Source: Bacteroides sp. MSB163 (GTDB taxonomy: Bacteria; Bacteroidota; Bacteroidia; Bacteroidales; Bacteroidaceae). From it: DNA of 64,000 nt. The notes beneath the pieces were generated by a model that saw nothing but the letters and a program-made list of their open reading frames with translations, ran no database searches and had not been told where the DNA came from. Below, one piece after another: positions 43,933 to 54,261 of the stretch (its first letter is position 1; the number at the start of each line of letters is the position of its first letter). The position numbers and the translations under genes are program-made. The stretch spans positions 1,736,001 through 1,800,000 of the forward strand of contig NZ_CP143867.1 of NCBI RefSeq assembly GCF_036416795.1. The letters are read 5' to 3'.

Positions 43933-45507
43933 TTATTTAATGGTTCTTACTACGCGGAAACCGATGGTGTCATATGTTGCTGTAGGATCCATCTTGTCAG
44001 TGTAATATACTTTTCCTTTAGTGTCGTATGTAGAGAAATAGCCACCCCTGTAGATTTTTGTATCATTGAGGTTTTCGGCAGGACCAATCGGATCCGTTTC
44101 CGGTTCCAGGGAATATTCATAACCGTAAGGCACACCATAGTCGTAGCACCACTCACCGACATTTCCGCTCATATCATAAATTCTTAATTGATTGGCTTTT
44201 AGCTTGCCAACTTCGTGCAGCGAAGCACTACCGCCGACAGCTGAGTTATCTTGCCACCAACCTACTTCACTATAGTTATCACTGCCGGAAAAGACTGTTA
44301 GATTCTTGCAACCTTCATTACCTCCCTTAGCGGCGAATTCCCATTCGGCTGAAGTCGGAATTCTGTAACCGTTGGACACAGTGGCCGGATCATAGATGTA
44401 GTTTGGAATTTCTGTGACTCCTCCGAACCAAATGTCCTCTATTCTGATGGTACCTTCTTGTTTGTAAGCGGGAGTCAGTCCTTCTTTTTCACTCAGTTTG
44501 TTACAGAATTCGCAGGCTTTGGCCCAGTCTACTTTATTTACGGGATAATTGTCTCCTCTGAATTTCTTATCTGAAGGATTCTCACCCATAATCTCATTAT
44601 ACAGTTTTTGCGTAATTTCAGTCGTAGCGATATAGAAACTGCTCACGGTGACGTCGTGTGTGTAACTTTGGGTATAGTCTTTTCCTTCTCCGAACTTAAA
44701 GGTTCCTCCTTCCACTACTACCATGTCCATGCTACTGTTCAGTTTGGCTTGCTTTACACTCAGTCGCAGGGAGGAGATTTCTGTTTCTTCCGTTTTACCT
44801 GCTGCGGCGATGGTGATATCTGCAGTATTATCTGATTTGGCAGCTGTGGGAGATATCCGGATGTTCAGTGTTCCTCCGGTTAAGTCAGCGATGAACCATT
44901 TGGCATCTTCAGGAACGGTTAGCGCATATTCCACATCAATGGTCTGATCCTCCAAAGTAGTGCCTACCGGTATTGTCACATCACCACCGACATAAGAAAT
45001 GTCGAGTAGTCCTCCTTCCAGTTTAACGTTGGCAGGTGCAGTCATCTGATCTGTTTTCAAAATCACTTCTCCTTTTGGAGTAATCTTGGCACCCTGGTTG
45101 ATTGTCAGTTCCAGTGGAGCGATCTCGGCACCGGTAGCTACTGCTGTCAGCGTTGCAGTGGTGGAGCGACTTTGCGCATCTTTGGAAACACTGACTTCAA
45201 TGTTCAGTTTATTGCCGGTAATAGTAGCTTTACACCATGTGGCATCTTTGGCAGGAACTACAACTGTATAAGTAATGTCAAGGTCGTAATCTTCCAGACC
45301 GCAGGTTAATGGAATGGAGAAAGTACCTCCCTTGCCATCTACGGTAAGTGCATTTTGAGTCACAGTCGCCCCTTCGGGGGAAGTAATGTTTTGGGTACTG
45401 AGTGCGATGCCGCCTTTTAGCGGATCGTCGTCATCACTACATGAAGTGAACATTATGCAACCGGCAATCAATGCCAGGCATGTGTTGAGCAAATGATAAA
45501 CTTTCAT
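43933..45507 (-). CDS. Lipoprotein with BACON-like and SUMF1/FGE-like domains (copy 2)
   Basis: 524 residues, paralogous to the next gene (19-bp gap). Lipobox FTSC (Cys23) then SDDDDP. Two BACON-like Ig repeats (about 30-135 and 140-250; each with a DATWCKA- or DAKWFIA-like strand) and an FGE-like domain (about 255-524, MVVVEGGTFKFGEG, RIPTSAEWEFAAKGG, GNVGEWCYDYG). The catalytic-loop equivalent is RGGYFSTYDTKG with no cysteine, so it is probably a non-catalytic binding domain of C-type-lectin-like fold. Export to the surface is inferred from the acidic signal. Confidence 0.85.
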   Translation of the reverse strand: MKVYHLLNTCLALIAGCIMFTSCSDDDDPLKGGIALSTQNITSPEGATVTQNALTVDGKGGTFSIPLTCGLEDYDLDITYTVVVPAKDATWCKATITGNKLNIEVSVSKDAQSRSTTATLTAVATGAEIAPLELTINQGAKITPKGEVILKTDQMTAPANVKLEGGLLDISYVGGDVTIPVGTTLEDQTIDVEYALTVPEDAKWFIADLTGGTLNIRISPTAAKSDNTADITIAAAGKTEETEISSLRLSVKQAKLNSSMDMVVVEGGTFKFGEGKDYTQSYTHDVTVSSFYIATTEITQKLYNEIMGENPSDKKFRGDNYPVNKVDWAKACEFCNKLSEKEGLTPAYKQEGTIRIEDIWFGGVTEIPNYIYDPATVSNGYRIPTSAEWEFAAKGGNEGCKNLTVFSGSDNYSEVGWWQDNSAVGGSASLHEVGKLKANQLRIYDMSGNVGEWCYDYGVPYGYEYSLEPETDPIGPAENLNDTKIYRGGYFSTYDTKGKVYYTDKMDPTATYDTIGFRVVRTIK

Positions 45508-45551
45508 ACTTTGTGAAATTTTGATTAATACTATAGTTATTTGTATCGTAG

Positions 45552-46850
45552 TTAATTGGCCATTGGGTAATATTGTACAGCTCTGTATGCTGTGAAATAG
45601 TTTTCCGGATGATCGACATCGGTGAATTTAATCCAGTTAGGTGATTTTTTGTCATCAGACGTCAATGTAAAGGTGCGTTGGATATCATTGCCGAACGGTG
45701 TGATCAATGCGTTGAATTTAAAGTCTGTATAGTAAGTCTTTCCGACGGTTGAGCCTTCTTCGGAGAATTTCAGGGAAATCTTGTTTTCTCCAATCAGTTC
45801 GTAATCGAAAGCCAGATAACCATGTCCCTGGGCACAGATGAATTGGAAGGCATAGTAAGTACCCAGAATATTAATCTCACTGCCTAAATAGCAATAAGTT
45901 ATATCATCATTGTTGGCTTCGAGTGCTTCGCGGGATATATCCCATAAAGCCTGACCGTAAGGACTAAATCCGCTGTAGGTAAAGAACCAGTTGCGGCTGA
46001 ACAGCATTTCGTTGACAGAAGGATATGTGGGGATGAACATGCCCGTAGCATCATTGGAGGGGATGAATGTACCATCTTCTCCTAAGTCCGGATTTAAGAT
46101 CAGGCCTTCGATGACATTATTGCCCAATTGTACGGGTTGGTAGAATTTACATCCTGTCAGGGTGATGATGAACGGTTGATACTCGGTGATGGTTTCTTCC
46201 CCTTTCTTCCGGTAGATACAAAGCGTATGTCCTGTCAGGCGCGTTTCTATAGACTGTTCTTCATCCTGATAGAGTAACCGGTAATATTCGGCGAATTCTT
46301 TATCTTTTTGCTTGATGTCTTTCAGGTAGTCGCTCCATTTCAAGGCGGCGGACATGGGGGTCATCGTCATGTACGAACCACTCTTTTTCCCTTTCAGTCG
46401 GATGATTTGTTCGTCGGCTTGCAGTATGGTGAATTCAAAATCCCCTTCCAATCCGTAACCGTCTCCCATCCCTTGGCTGTTGGAGGGGTCGGAGAAAAAG
46501 TGGAGTATTTCGTTATAGGTGTCAAAAGAAAGTACGCATCCTGCACTTTGTTTCAGGGTATAGGTGCTGACTGCTGTTTTGTCTGCGCCTGCGGTTTCAC
46601 TGGCTACAGTTACCCGGTAACCTGGCTGGAAGTTAAGCAATACGTTGAAGCCTCCGTAACTTTGCGTAGAAGAGGGATAATACTCCATTAACCAGCCGTT
46701 GGGTGAACTGAGCAGAATTTCTTGTACTGTTTCTATTTCTTCCTCAATACGGTTGGCGGAAGTATCGTCAAAAATCGGATCTATCTTGGGCGTACATGAA
46801 AAGAACAACCCGGCGGCGAGAATTGATAATATATAATGTGTCAGTTTCAT
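45552..46850 (-). CDS. DUF4302 lipoprotein
   Basis: 432 residues. Lipobox FFSC (Cys19). DUF4302 pattern: EEIETVQEILLSSPNGWLME (about 36-55), GGFNVLLNF, ADEQIIRLKGKKSGSYMTM and ITLTGCKFYQPVQLG. The family is a Bacteroidota lipoprotein often encoded beside SusC/SusD and a zinc metallohydrolase lipoprotein. Role unknown; probably a surface binding component. It lies between the metallohydrolase (13-bp gap) and the FGE-like pair. Confidence 0.87.
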   Translation of the reverse strand: MKLTHYILSILAAGLFFSCTPKIDPIFDDTSANRIEEEIETVQEILLSSPNGWLMEYYPSSTQSYGGFNVLLNFQPGYRVTVASETAGADKTAVSTYTLKQSAGCVLSFDTYNEILHFFSDPSNSQGMGDGYGLEGDFEFTILQADEQIIRLKGKKSGSYMTMTPMSAALKWSDYLKDIKQKDKEFAEYYRLLYQDEEQSIETRLTGHTLCIYRKKGEETITEYQPFIITLTGCKFYQPVQLGNNVIEGLILNPDLGEDGTFIPSNDATGMFIPTYPSVNEMLFSRNWFFTYSGFSPYGQALWDISREALEANNDDITYCYLGSEINILGTYYAFQFICAQGHGYLAFDYELIGENKISLKFSEEGSTVGKTYYTDFKFNALITPFGNDIQRTFTLTSDDKKSPNWIKFTDVDHPENYFTAYRAVQYYPMAN

Positions 46851-46863
46851 ACTTAATTCATTA

Positions 46864-47736
46864 TTAAAGGTTTTCTAAATCAACTTCAGACAATGAGCCG
46901 GAGCGGCGTTGTACGATGTCGCGCAACTTGTCAATGTCAATGCTCCAACTGTCTTTCAGATATTTTCTCACGATATCAAACTTTTTCTGCAGTTTTATTT
47001 TGCCGAGGGCTCCGCCGTTATTCAGCACGTTTTCCCAATAACCGGCATCGTGGGTTATATAATTGGAAATGATTTCCACGAAATCTTCATCGGGTGAGAA
47101 ACTTGCGTAACGGGTTATGAATCCCATTGTGTTGGCAACCTCGTCACTCTCCAGGTTTAACCAACTTGGTCCCTGGTAATCGGTTGAAATCAGGTTGAAG
47201 TCTGTAGAATAATTCTTTGTTTGATGTAAGATATGTGCAAACTCATGGTGCATGGTTTTAAAGAACCAGGTGTTCAGAAAATCAATATCCGGACTATTGG
47301 CATTCAGTTCGTTTACATTGTACAAAGTGATTTTCAAACCACCTTCAGCCGTTCCCAGTACCACTGAACCTTGGCTGTTGTATGCTTTTGAACCGATTAA
47401 CTGAATCATTCGCGGACAATAGGTCTTGATGAATGTCTCTCCGAGTAATTCGTTGTAGGAATCTATCCAAAGATACTTGGTCAGTTTGGCCATGGCAACA
47501 CATTTGTCGTATTCGGCAGGAATCAGATTGTACGTATTGTCTGACTCCTTATCGATATATTTATAGTTGAACTGAATGTTGTACGGAACGACATAGTTGA
47601 GTAATAACCAAGTATCGAATGCATTCCGTTCAGGAGATTCTGTATCGAAAATACTGTGACTGTCTAATTTGTCTTCGCTGCATGCTCCCAAAACAATGGA
47701 AGCGGCAAACAATAAAGTATAGATATATTTTTTCAT
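46864..47736 (-). CDS. Substrate import-associated zinc metallohydrolase lipoprotein
   Basis: 290 residues. Lipobox LGAC (Cys19). The gluzincin/aminopeptidase-like motif HEFAH is at residues 164-168 (zinc His164 and His168, base Glu165), with candidate third ligands in the acidic DEDFVEIISNY (about 216-226). I recognise the family (TIGR04549) as lipoproteins paired with SusC/SusD systems. It probably hydrolyses a peptide or other ligand at the surface before import (inference). Encoded 14 bp after SusD. Confidence 0.9.
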   Translation of the reverse strand: MKKYIYTLLFAASIVLGACSEDKLDSHSIFDTESPERNAFDTWLLLNYVVPYNIQFNYKYIDKESDNTYNLIPAEYDKCVAMAKLTKYLWIDSYNELLGETFIKTYCPRMIQLIGSKAYNSQGSVVLGTAEGGLKITLYNVNELNANSPDIDFLNTWFFKTMHHEFAHILHQTKNYSTDFNLISTDYQGPSWLNLESDEVANTMGFITRYASFSPDEDFVEIISNYITHDAGYWENVLNNGGALGKIKLQKKFDIVRKYLKDSWSIDIDKLRDIVQRRSGSLSEVDLENL

Positions 47737-47750
47737 GTTTCCTCCTTATT

Positions 47751-49307
47751 TTAGTTGTTTCTTGGATTGGCTTCCAGACCTGCTGCAATAACCTCTTGGG
47801 GGATTTGCATGGCGCGGCGCAGATCGTTCACCAGTAATACGTCGTCTGCTTGTCCATCTCTGTTGTGTGAAATTTCAATTCCGTATCGTTTTATATCATT
47901 CCAGCGAAGGCCTTCGTGGACAGTGATGATACGGCGCATGTGAAGAAGGCACTGAATCAGATTCTCCGTATCACTGTCGGCGATTGTAAATCCTTGTGGG
48001 TTGATTTTCTTCTTGATAGTTCTATCGTCTTCCGACTTCAAGTGCAGGGGCATATACTTTCTTGCTGCGTAATAATTAATCAGTTGTTCTTTTGTGAAAG
48101 TCTTGCCTGTCATGGAGTTCATCAGTATATTAATGTCTGCCACGGCCTTATCAGCTTCCGGTGCTTGTTTCAATAAATAAGCTTCTGCGCGGCATAATAA
48201 TAATTCGTCAATGGAGAAAGCTACATTTACCAGATGGAGAAAGCCGATACCGGCTGTCTTATCGGTATATTCAAAGTAGCCGTTCACCTTCGGGAAAGAG
48301 TATTTCTGCTCAAATCCCCAGATACCATTTGACATGAAAAGCTGGTTGTATGCGCCCCACGGGCCGGGTAAGATTTCATTAAGCAGGATGTTATAGGCAT
48401 TGCCATAACGTAGCCCTATCCCATAAGGGCCATGTACATAAGGCCAGGAAGACTGTGCGGTGACCAACATCAGGTTGCATGGTTCGGTATGTGCGATGTA
48501 GCTGTTACATCTGAGCTCGAAATCCGTTGCAAGTTCGCTGAAGCTTTTCCAGTTACGGACATCATTTACCGGGTTGTCGCCAAGTACGGTGCTGGCATAT
48601 TCTATTACTTTGTCAAATCTCAGATAATAAAGATTGAAACGGGCTGCAAAAGCGTAGGAAGCGCGTTTGTTGAAGTGATACTTAGGAACAGAGTATGCTT
48701 CATCGTTAATCAAAGGTAACCCTTCTTCAATATCTTTGTTGATGTTTTCGTACACCTGGCTTAGAGTGCCCCGTTCTATTCCGTCGGGCATCACTTCTGT
48801 TTCGGGTGTTGTGGTGTAAGGTATCCCGAGTTCCTGATCCGCAGTCTGCGGGTTATAGGGCATACAAAATAGGTTGGCAAGCTGGAAGTGAGCGTATGCA
48901 CGGCATAGTAGCGCTTCACCTTTCTGTGGATTCAGGTTTTCCGGGTTTCCCATCAGCTCAATGGCCTGTAGGGCTTGATTGGCCGAACAGATGGCATTAT
49001 AGTGTGCGTCCCATATATATTTGGGTGCGTCAGTATCCTCGGAAGTCATATCATTCCATAAATAAGCATCCCGTTGTATCTGTCCGTATATGTCATACAG
49101 TGCCCCGTTGTCCTTGGCATTGTCGGAAGCAAGTTCGGAGATGAGAATGGTTGATACTTCCGGATAAGCAGATACCAGTATATTGGTGATTTTCTGTTCG
49201 GAATCTATTTCTGTTCTGTCATCTGGTATAGTGTCCAGAAAGTCATTACAAGAAGCCAATGCAAATAATGAACCGGCCAGTAATATATATGTTCTTATAT
49301 TATTCAT
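47751..49307 (-). CDS. SusD/RagB-family outer-membrane lipoprotein
   Basis: 518 residues. Lipobox LASC (Cys20). The helical SusD fold is indicated by ICSANQALQAIELMGNPENL, KGEALLCRAYAHFQLANLF and DELLLCRAEAYLLKQ. Partner of the STN-SusC encoded 17 bp upstream. Ligand unknown; since the operon carries a metallohydrolase and no glycoside hydrolase, the ligand may be peptide or protein rather than glycan (inference). Confidence 0.96.
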   Translation of the reverse strand: MNNIRTYILLAGSLFALASCNDFLDTIPDDRTEIDSEQKITNILVSAYPEVSTILISELASDNAKDNGALYDIYGQIQRDAYLWNDMTSEDTDAPKYIWDAHYNAICSANQALQAIELMGNPENLNPQKGEALLCRAYAHFQLANLFCMPYNPQTADQELGIPYTTTPETEVMPDGIERGTLSQVYENINKDIEEGLPLINDEAYSVPKYHFNKRASYAFAARFNLYYLRFDKVIEYASTVLGDNPVNDVRNWKSFSELATDFELRCNSYIAHTEPCNLMLVTAQSSWPYVHGPYGIGLRYGNAYNILLNEILPGPWGAYNQLFMSNGIWGFEQKYSFPKVNGYFEYTDKTAGIGFLHLVNVAFSIDELLLCRAEAYLLKQAPEADKAVADINILMNSMTGKTFTKEQLINYYAARKYMPLHLKSEDDRTIKKKINPQGFTIADSDTENLIQCLLHMRRIITVHEGLRWNDIKRYGIEISHNRDGQADDVLLVNDLRRAMQIPQEVIAAGLEANPRNN

Positions 49308-49324
49308 ATCGAGTTGTTTTTTAA

Positions 49325-52300
49325 TTAAATACCTAATCTTAATGTCAAAGTGAACTGTTGGGGAACAGGAGATGCCACACCACCGGTATTGAAGAACTCA
49401 GGATCTTGCCCGTTCAGCTTCTTGTCCGAATAGATGAGAAATGCATTCGTAGCTTGAAGTTTTAAGGACAAATCACTGACTCCTGCTTTAACTATCAGTT
49501 TTTTAGGGAAATTGTAGGTTAGAGAAATTTCTTTCATCCGGATAAAGTCTCCTTTGGCTATGCGGGCCGTAGAATAGTTGTAGGCATTGTAAGCATAGCT
49601 CAGATAGGGATCCTGCTGATTGGCGCGTTTATCGGCAATTACCGGGATATCGGTATACTTCTCGTCTCCGCCTTTGGTCCAGCGGTTTATGAATTCTCTA
49701 GGCATAGCATCGAGGTCACTGTACTGGTTGTGGAATACAGGATCCAGTCTGATTACATTGCCGAAGGAATATGTGATGAAGAGGTTCAGCAAGAAGTTCT
49801 TATATTTGAAACTGTTTCCAAAACTTCCGGTGATAGTCGGGTCAGTTGGACCTTCGTAAATAAGATGGCCCTTCTTAATCCGTTCCTGGAAGTTAATGTT
49901 GCTCACTGTCAGGTTTCCATCTTCGTTAATGAAGGTAGGATAGCCACTCTCATTCAATCCGCGGAAATCCATGGAGAACAGAGAGCGGACAGGATAACCT
50001 TCCAATGCAAATCCGCTTCCACTGATCATCTCGATTACCGAAGAATTGGATTGGAGATCGGTTACTTCATTCTTGGTATTTGAGAAGATAAAATCCGTAT
50101 TCCAGCTGAAATCCTTCTTCCTGATGTTCTGTGTAGATAAGGTGAACTCAATACCATGTGATTTCATGCTGGCTACATTGGCCAGTTTTGTGAGTTGTCC
50201 GCCGGTTCCTTTGGTATTGATGATACCTATCAGGTCGTAATTGTCGCGTTTGTACCAGTCGACAGCCAGATTAATGCGGTTATTCAGAAAGCCTATTTCC
50301 GCTCCGATATTCAACTCATGCTTTTTCTCGTAAGTAAGCTCCTGGTTTTCTATATTTACAACTCTCAGACCGGACTCTTTGATGGAAGTGAACGGACGCC
50401 AGGTGTTATAACTTTGAATGATAGCCCGGGAGTTACTGGCCGAAGCCGGGCCACGGTCAGCAGTCAGAGAGTAGGAGGCTTTCAGGGTCATATTTGAAAC
50501 GTAGTCGAGCAGAGGTTGCCAGAATTTCTCTTCATGGGCATTCCAGGCGGCTGATAAGTTCCAGGTGGGAAGCCAGCGTGCCGATCTGCTTTTACCCAGT
50601 TTATTGGAACCTTCGTATCGCAACGTACCGTTCAAGGTGTATTTGCCTTGGTAAGAATAGGTTGCTGTACCGAAGAATGAGACTTCGCGCTGACGGGTTC
50701 TTTCTACGGTATAGTATTGGGCGTTTTCTTCACTGCCTTGTTTGAAGTACTGGTATTCGTAGGCCGGAAGCATTCCCATTTCATATTGCATACCGACTCC
50801 GTTGAACCAGGTTCTTTGGCGGTTTACAGCATTGATTTCCATACCTCCGAAGAAATTGAAGATATGGTTTTCATTATATACATCATTGTAGCTGGCTGTT
50901 CCACGGAAATCATAGCTATCCATTGAATATTTTGTCTCTCTGTAAAATCCTCCCACTGGCAGCACAGAAACAGGCAGTGTGTTGGCATTTTCCGGATCGG
51001 TATAAAGCCATGGATTTGCCTGGCGCATCGTAGCGTCGTCCATAGCGCGGAAAGCCCATGCTTGATTTGAATAATCTTTGATGGTGTGTGACTGTGTAGT
51101 CATGGAAGTTTTGTAGGCTCCCAAAGCGGATAACTCGATTTTATTAATAGGTTTCCATTTCAGTTCTCCCTGAAATTTAAGATCGGTTACGTTTAAGTCG
51201 ATGTAGTTGTTATCCAGTTCATGCAGAATGTTGAAAGGCGCATAGTTGCGTACATAGTAGGCATCAGGGTCCAGTGTACGTGAGGTGTTCAGGGCGTAAC
51301 TGTATGGGTTGATGTCAAAGTCGCGCTTCACTTCGCCACTGACAGGGTCGACGGAAGAACTTAATGTTCCCGGAGCTTTCTGCTTACGGTAAGAAGCATT
51401 GCTGATTAAATTGAGTGATAAGGCTTTGCTGATATGGTATAGTGCGTTTACATTGGCAGTATAACGCTTTACTTCGCTTTTTTTAGTCCATCCCGGATCA
51501 TTCATGATACTTAATGAAGTGTAGTAAGATGCTTTTTCAGTACCGGTAGAAAAACTGATGGCATGGTTTTGTGAGATGCTGTTATTAAACAGCAGGTCAA
51601 ACCAGTTTGTATTTCTGAATTCTGCTTCCTGCAGGTACTGGTTACGTGCTTCTTCCGTATTCATCAACCCGTATGAATCAGTCTTTGCATCGTAATCGTT
51701 GATCAGATGATACATTTTTCCGTATATACCGCTGTTTGAGGCCCGGTACATATCGGCAAGATTCAAATATCCCGCATTGTCCAGCTCTTTATAAACGCCC
51801 ATCTGTTCTTGCGAATTCAAGATATTGAAATGCCTGTAGTTGGGCTTTAATCTCATTGTGTATTCTCCGGTATAGGTGATTTTGCTGCTTCCGGCTTTTC
51901 CTTTCTTAGTAGTAACAACGATTACTCCGGCCATAGCCCGGGCTCCATAAATAGAGGTGGCAGAACCGTCTTTTAATATCTGGAAGCTCTCAATATCATC
52001 TGCATTTAATCCGGCAATGGCAGAGCTGATGAGTGTGACGGCATCTCCCGAAGACAAATTATCTGCATCTACCTCGGTTACATCTTCCATAATGACTCCA
52101 TCCACTACCCATAACGGCTTGGAACTACCGTATATGGAAGTTGCTCCGCGTACACGGATTTTAGGGGCGGTACCGAAAGTGCCTGATACGTTCTGGACGG
52201 ATACGCCGGCTGCACGCCCTTCCAGTGCACGGCTGATTTCGGGTATACCATCCAGCTTGATGTTCTCTGCTGAGAGTTTTGTGGCGGCACCCGTAAATAA

Positions 52301-52912
52301 CCGTTTATCCATCTTTTGCATACCGGTAACTACTACTTCCGATAGTGTCTGTACGTCAGATACCAGTGTGATGTCCATTTTAGGAGAGGCCTTTACTTCT
52401 TGGGGCACCATACCGATATAAGAGAATTGCAGGATCGAATTGCTGGCTACTTTTTCAATATGGAACCGTCCGTCAATGTCGGTTAGAACTCCCGTTTTGC
52501 TTCCTTTAATCAGAATGGTGGCACCGATCAATGGCAATCCGTCATCTTGTGAAATAACGGTTCCTGTGACATCGAAAATTTTAGGTTGTTTGGAGTTCTT
52601 GGAAGTGATGGTGATAAATTGATCTTCTATATGATACTCCAAAGGTTTATCGTTCAGGATGATTTCCAGTATTTCTTTAATTCCTTTGTTCTTGGCAGAA
52701 CCGGACACAGTGTACTTTTTGACATCGTCATACGTGAACAGGATTTTATATCCCGATACCTTTTCCAAACGTTTCAATAAAGAAGGTAGACGTTCATTAT
52801 TGAACTCAATTGTAATCTCCGTTTTAGTTGTAGTTGTTTGTGCATTTGCTTGGGGTGACAAGAGGCAAATACATGCAATACAAGTGATAAATAAATACCA
52901 TTTTCTTCTCAT
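49325..52912 (-). CDS. SusC/RagA TonB-linked transporter with N-terminal STN signalling domain
   Basis: 1195 residues. Signal peptide (about 1-25), STN domain (about 32-105, EFNNERLPSLLKRLEKVSGY), CarboxypepD_reg-like domain (about 113-195, GTVISQDDGLPLIGATILI), TonB box SEVVVTGM (about 191-198), plug and beta-barrel ending TLTLRLGI. The STN domain contacts a FecR-type anti-sigma factor in the periplasm, so ligand arrival is signalled to the ECF sigma factor encoded upstream. This receptor and the FecR/sigma pair are the textbook arrangement of transenvelope signalling in Bacteroides. Confidence 0.97.
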   Translation of the reverse strand: MRRKWYLFITCIACICLLSPQANAQTTTTKTEITIEFNNERLPSLLKRLEKVSGYKILFTYDDVKKYTVSGSAKNKGIKEILEIILNDKPLEYHIEDQFITITSKNSKQPKIFDVTGTVISQDDGLPLIGATILIKGSKTGVLTDIDGRFHIEKVASNSILQFSYIGMVPQEVKASPKMDITLVSDVQTLSEVVVTGMQKMDKRLFTGAATKLSAENIKLDGIPEISRALEGRAAGVSVQNVSGTFGTAPKIRVRGATSIYGSSKPLWVVDGVIMEDVTEVDADNLSSGDAVTLISSAIAGLNADDIESFQILKDGSATSIYGARAMAGVIVVTTKKGKAGSSKITYTGEYTMRLKPNYRHFNILNSQEQMGVYKELDNAGYLNLADMYRASNSGIYGKMYHLINDYDAKTDSYGLMNTEEARNQYLQEAEFRNTNWFDLLFNNSISQNHAISFSTGTEKASYYTSLSIMNDPGWTKKSEVKRYTANVNALYHISKALSLNLISNASYRKQKAPGTLSSSVDPVSGEVKRDFDINPYSYALNTSRTLDPDAYYVRNYAPFNILHELDNNYIDLNVTDLKFQGELKWKPINKIELSALGAYKTSMTTQSHTIKDYSNQAWAFRAMDDATMRQANPWLYTDPENANTLPVSVLPVGGFYRETKYSMDSYDFRGTASYNDVYNENHIFNFFGGMEINAVNRQRTWFNGVGMQYEMGMLPAYEYQYFKQGSEENAQYYTVERTRQREVSFFGTATYSYQGKYTLNGTLRYEGSNKLGKSRSARWLPTWNLSAAWNAHEEKFWQPLLDYVSNMTLKASYSLTADRGPASASNSRAIIQSYNTWRPFTSIKESGLRVVNIENQELTYEKKHELNIGAEIGFLNNRINLAVDWYKRDNYDLIGIINTKGTGGQLTKLANVASMKSHGIEFTLSTQNIRKKDFSWNTDFIFSNTKNEVTDLQSNSSVIEMISGSGFALEGYPVRSLFSMDFRGLNESGYPTFINEDGNLTVSNINFQERIKKGHLIYEGPTDPTITGSFGNSFKYKNFLLNLFITYSFGNVIRLDPVFHNQYSDLDAMPREFINRWTKGGDEKYTDIPVIADKRANQQDPYLSYAYNAYNYSTARIAKGDFIRMKEISLTYNFPKKLIVKAGVSDLSLKLQATNAFLIYSDKKLNGQDPEFFNTGGVASPVPQQFTLTLRLGI

Positions 52913-53063
52913 ATATTCTAATTTTATAACACAAATTCTCTTTCGTTATATTATTAGTTCGTATGAGAATAAAAAAAGGACACCCCTTTTGCTGAATTTT
53001 CTTAGAAAAAAGTATTATTTTGTTTGATTATCGTCTTATTGGATGTTTTTATGATATGTATTT

Positions 53064-54212
53064 TCAGTCTATAACTATTGTATTGTTTCTTATGGTAGCT
53101 GTTACCTTTTTCATTTGATTAAGTAACTTTAAGGTATGCTCCAATTGCTTTGTCCGGTCAGAAACGAAATGCATTTTATATTTCATAGCATCCGGATTTC
53201 TGAATTCGATGTTTACGTTGTACCATCGCCCGATATTTTCCATAATATCTTTCAAAGTGACATCATCGAAATAGAAAAAGCCGTCTTTCCAATAGATATA
53301 TGAGTCTAAATCCACCTCGGTCATAATGAAATTTCCGTCAGGTTGCAGATGGGCATCTTCTCCGGGAATCAGACGTGTATAGGCGTTATTTTTTGTATTG
53401 CTGACTTCTACCTTTCCGCTGATCAGAACAACATGGGTGTCTTCCGGCGAGTAACTTCGTATATTGAACTCTGTTCCCAATACCCGGGTTTGTATATGAG
53501 GCGTTTTGACGATGAATGGACGTTCTGTGTCTTTGGCAACTTTAAAGTATGCTTCTCCATTCAAGGTTACTGTGCGTTCTTTTCCTACGAAGGTGGTAGG
53601 GTAAACGAAATGAGTGTTGGCATTTAACCAGACTTCAGTACCATCACATAAAGTAATTTTAAAGGTTTCTCCTCTGGGCACTGTGAGGGTATGCGTGTGC
53701 AATATTACATCCTTCGTTTTAGAAGGATAACTAAGTTCTTTAGAGGCGGATTGTACTTTTTGAGGAGTATTGGCCTGATGTTCTGCCAGTACAATTCTTT
53801 CTCCATCTCCTTTATCTAAAATCACTTGTTGGGGTGAGTTGTCGGCAGTGAATACAATAACGGGCGCTGTGTTTGTTGTCTCCCGCTGATGACTGATGTA
53901 GTGATAAATCCCGATGCAAAGGGCAATGGACGCAGCAATACTGATACTTGTTTTCCAGAAAGTATGTATATTTTGTTTTTGGTGTCTTTTTTTGAAGCGG
54001 GCAAGTTCGGCTTCTACATTCAGTTGCATATCTTTTTTTTCGGTATGCAGAAAAAACTGGGTATCTAGAATATCTTGGGCTGCCTGTCTGCTTTCCTTGT
54101 CCAGAAGCATCTCCTGTAATTGTTCGTCTGTGATATCTGTAGAAGGCTCCATAGCATCAATTGCCTTCTCAATAGAGGCTTCCAACTTTATGTTATCAAT
54201 TTCTTTACTCAT
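53064..54212 (-). CDS. FecR-family anti-sigma factor
   Basis: 382 residues. Cytoplasmic N-terminal part (about 1-85), one transmembrane segment (about 87-106, TSISIAASIALCIGIY), FecR domain (about 175-275, VPRGETFKITLCDGTEVWLN) and a C-terminal DUF4974 domain (about 305-382, FYFDDVTLKDIMENIGRWYN). It inactivates the sigma factor encoded just upstream until the SusC STN domain signals. The gap to the SusC gene is 151 bp and may hold the sigma-dependent promoter; I cannot identify it. Confidence 0.95.
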   Translation of the reverse strand: MSKEIDNIKLEASIEKAIDAMEPSTDITDEQLQEMLLDKESRQAAQDILDTQFFLHTEKKDMQLNVEAELARFKKRHQKQNIHTFWKTSISIAASIALCIGIYHYISHQRETTNTAPVIVFTADNSPQQVILDKGDGERIVLAEHQANTPQKVQSASKELSYPSKTKDVILHTHTLTVPRGETFKITLCDGTEVWLNANTHFVYPTTFVGKERTVTLNGEAYFKVAKDTERPFIVKTPHIQTRVLGTEFNIRSYSPEDTHVVLISGKVEVSNTKNNAYTRLIPGEDAHLQPDGNFIMTEVDLDSYIYWKDGFFYFDDVTLKDIMENIGRWYNVNIEFRNPDAMKYKMHFVSDRTKQLEHTLKLLNQMKKVTATIRNNTIVID

Positions 54213-54261
54213 AGTGTCATTGGTTTTTGGTATATTATTTTATATCGTTTTTGCCTTACAA

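Noticed and set aside
42324..45507. Formylglycine-generating enzymes for sulfatase maturation
   Set aside because: No sulfatase in the window, no matching catalytic cysteine pair, and lipoprotein/Ig domain context points to binding proteins.
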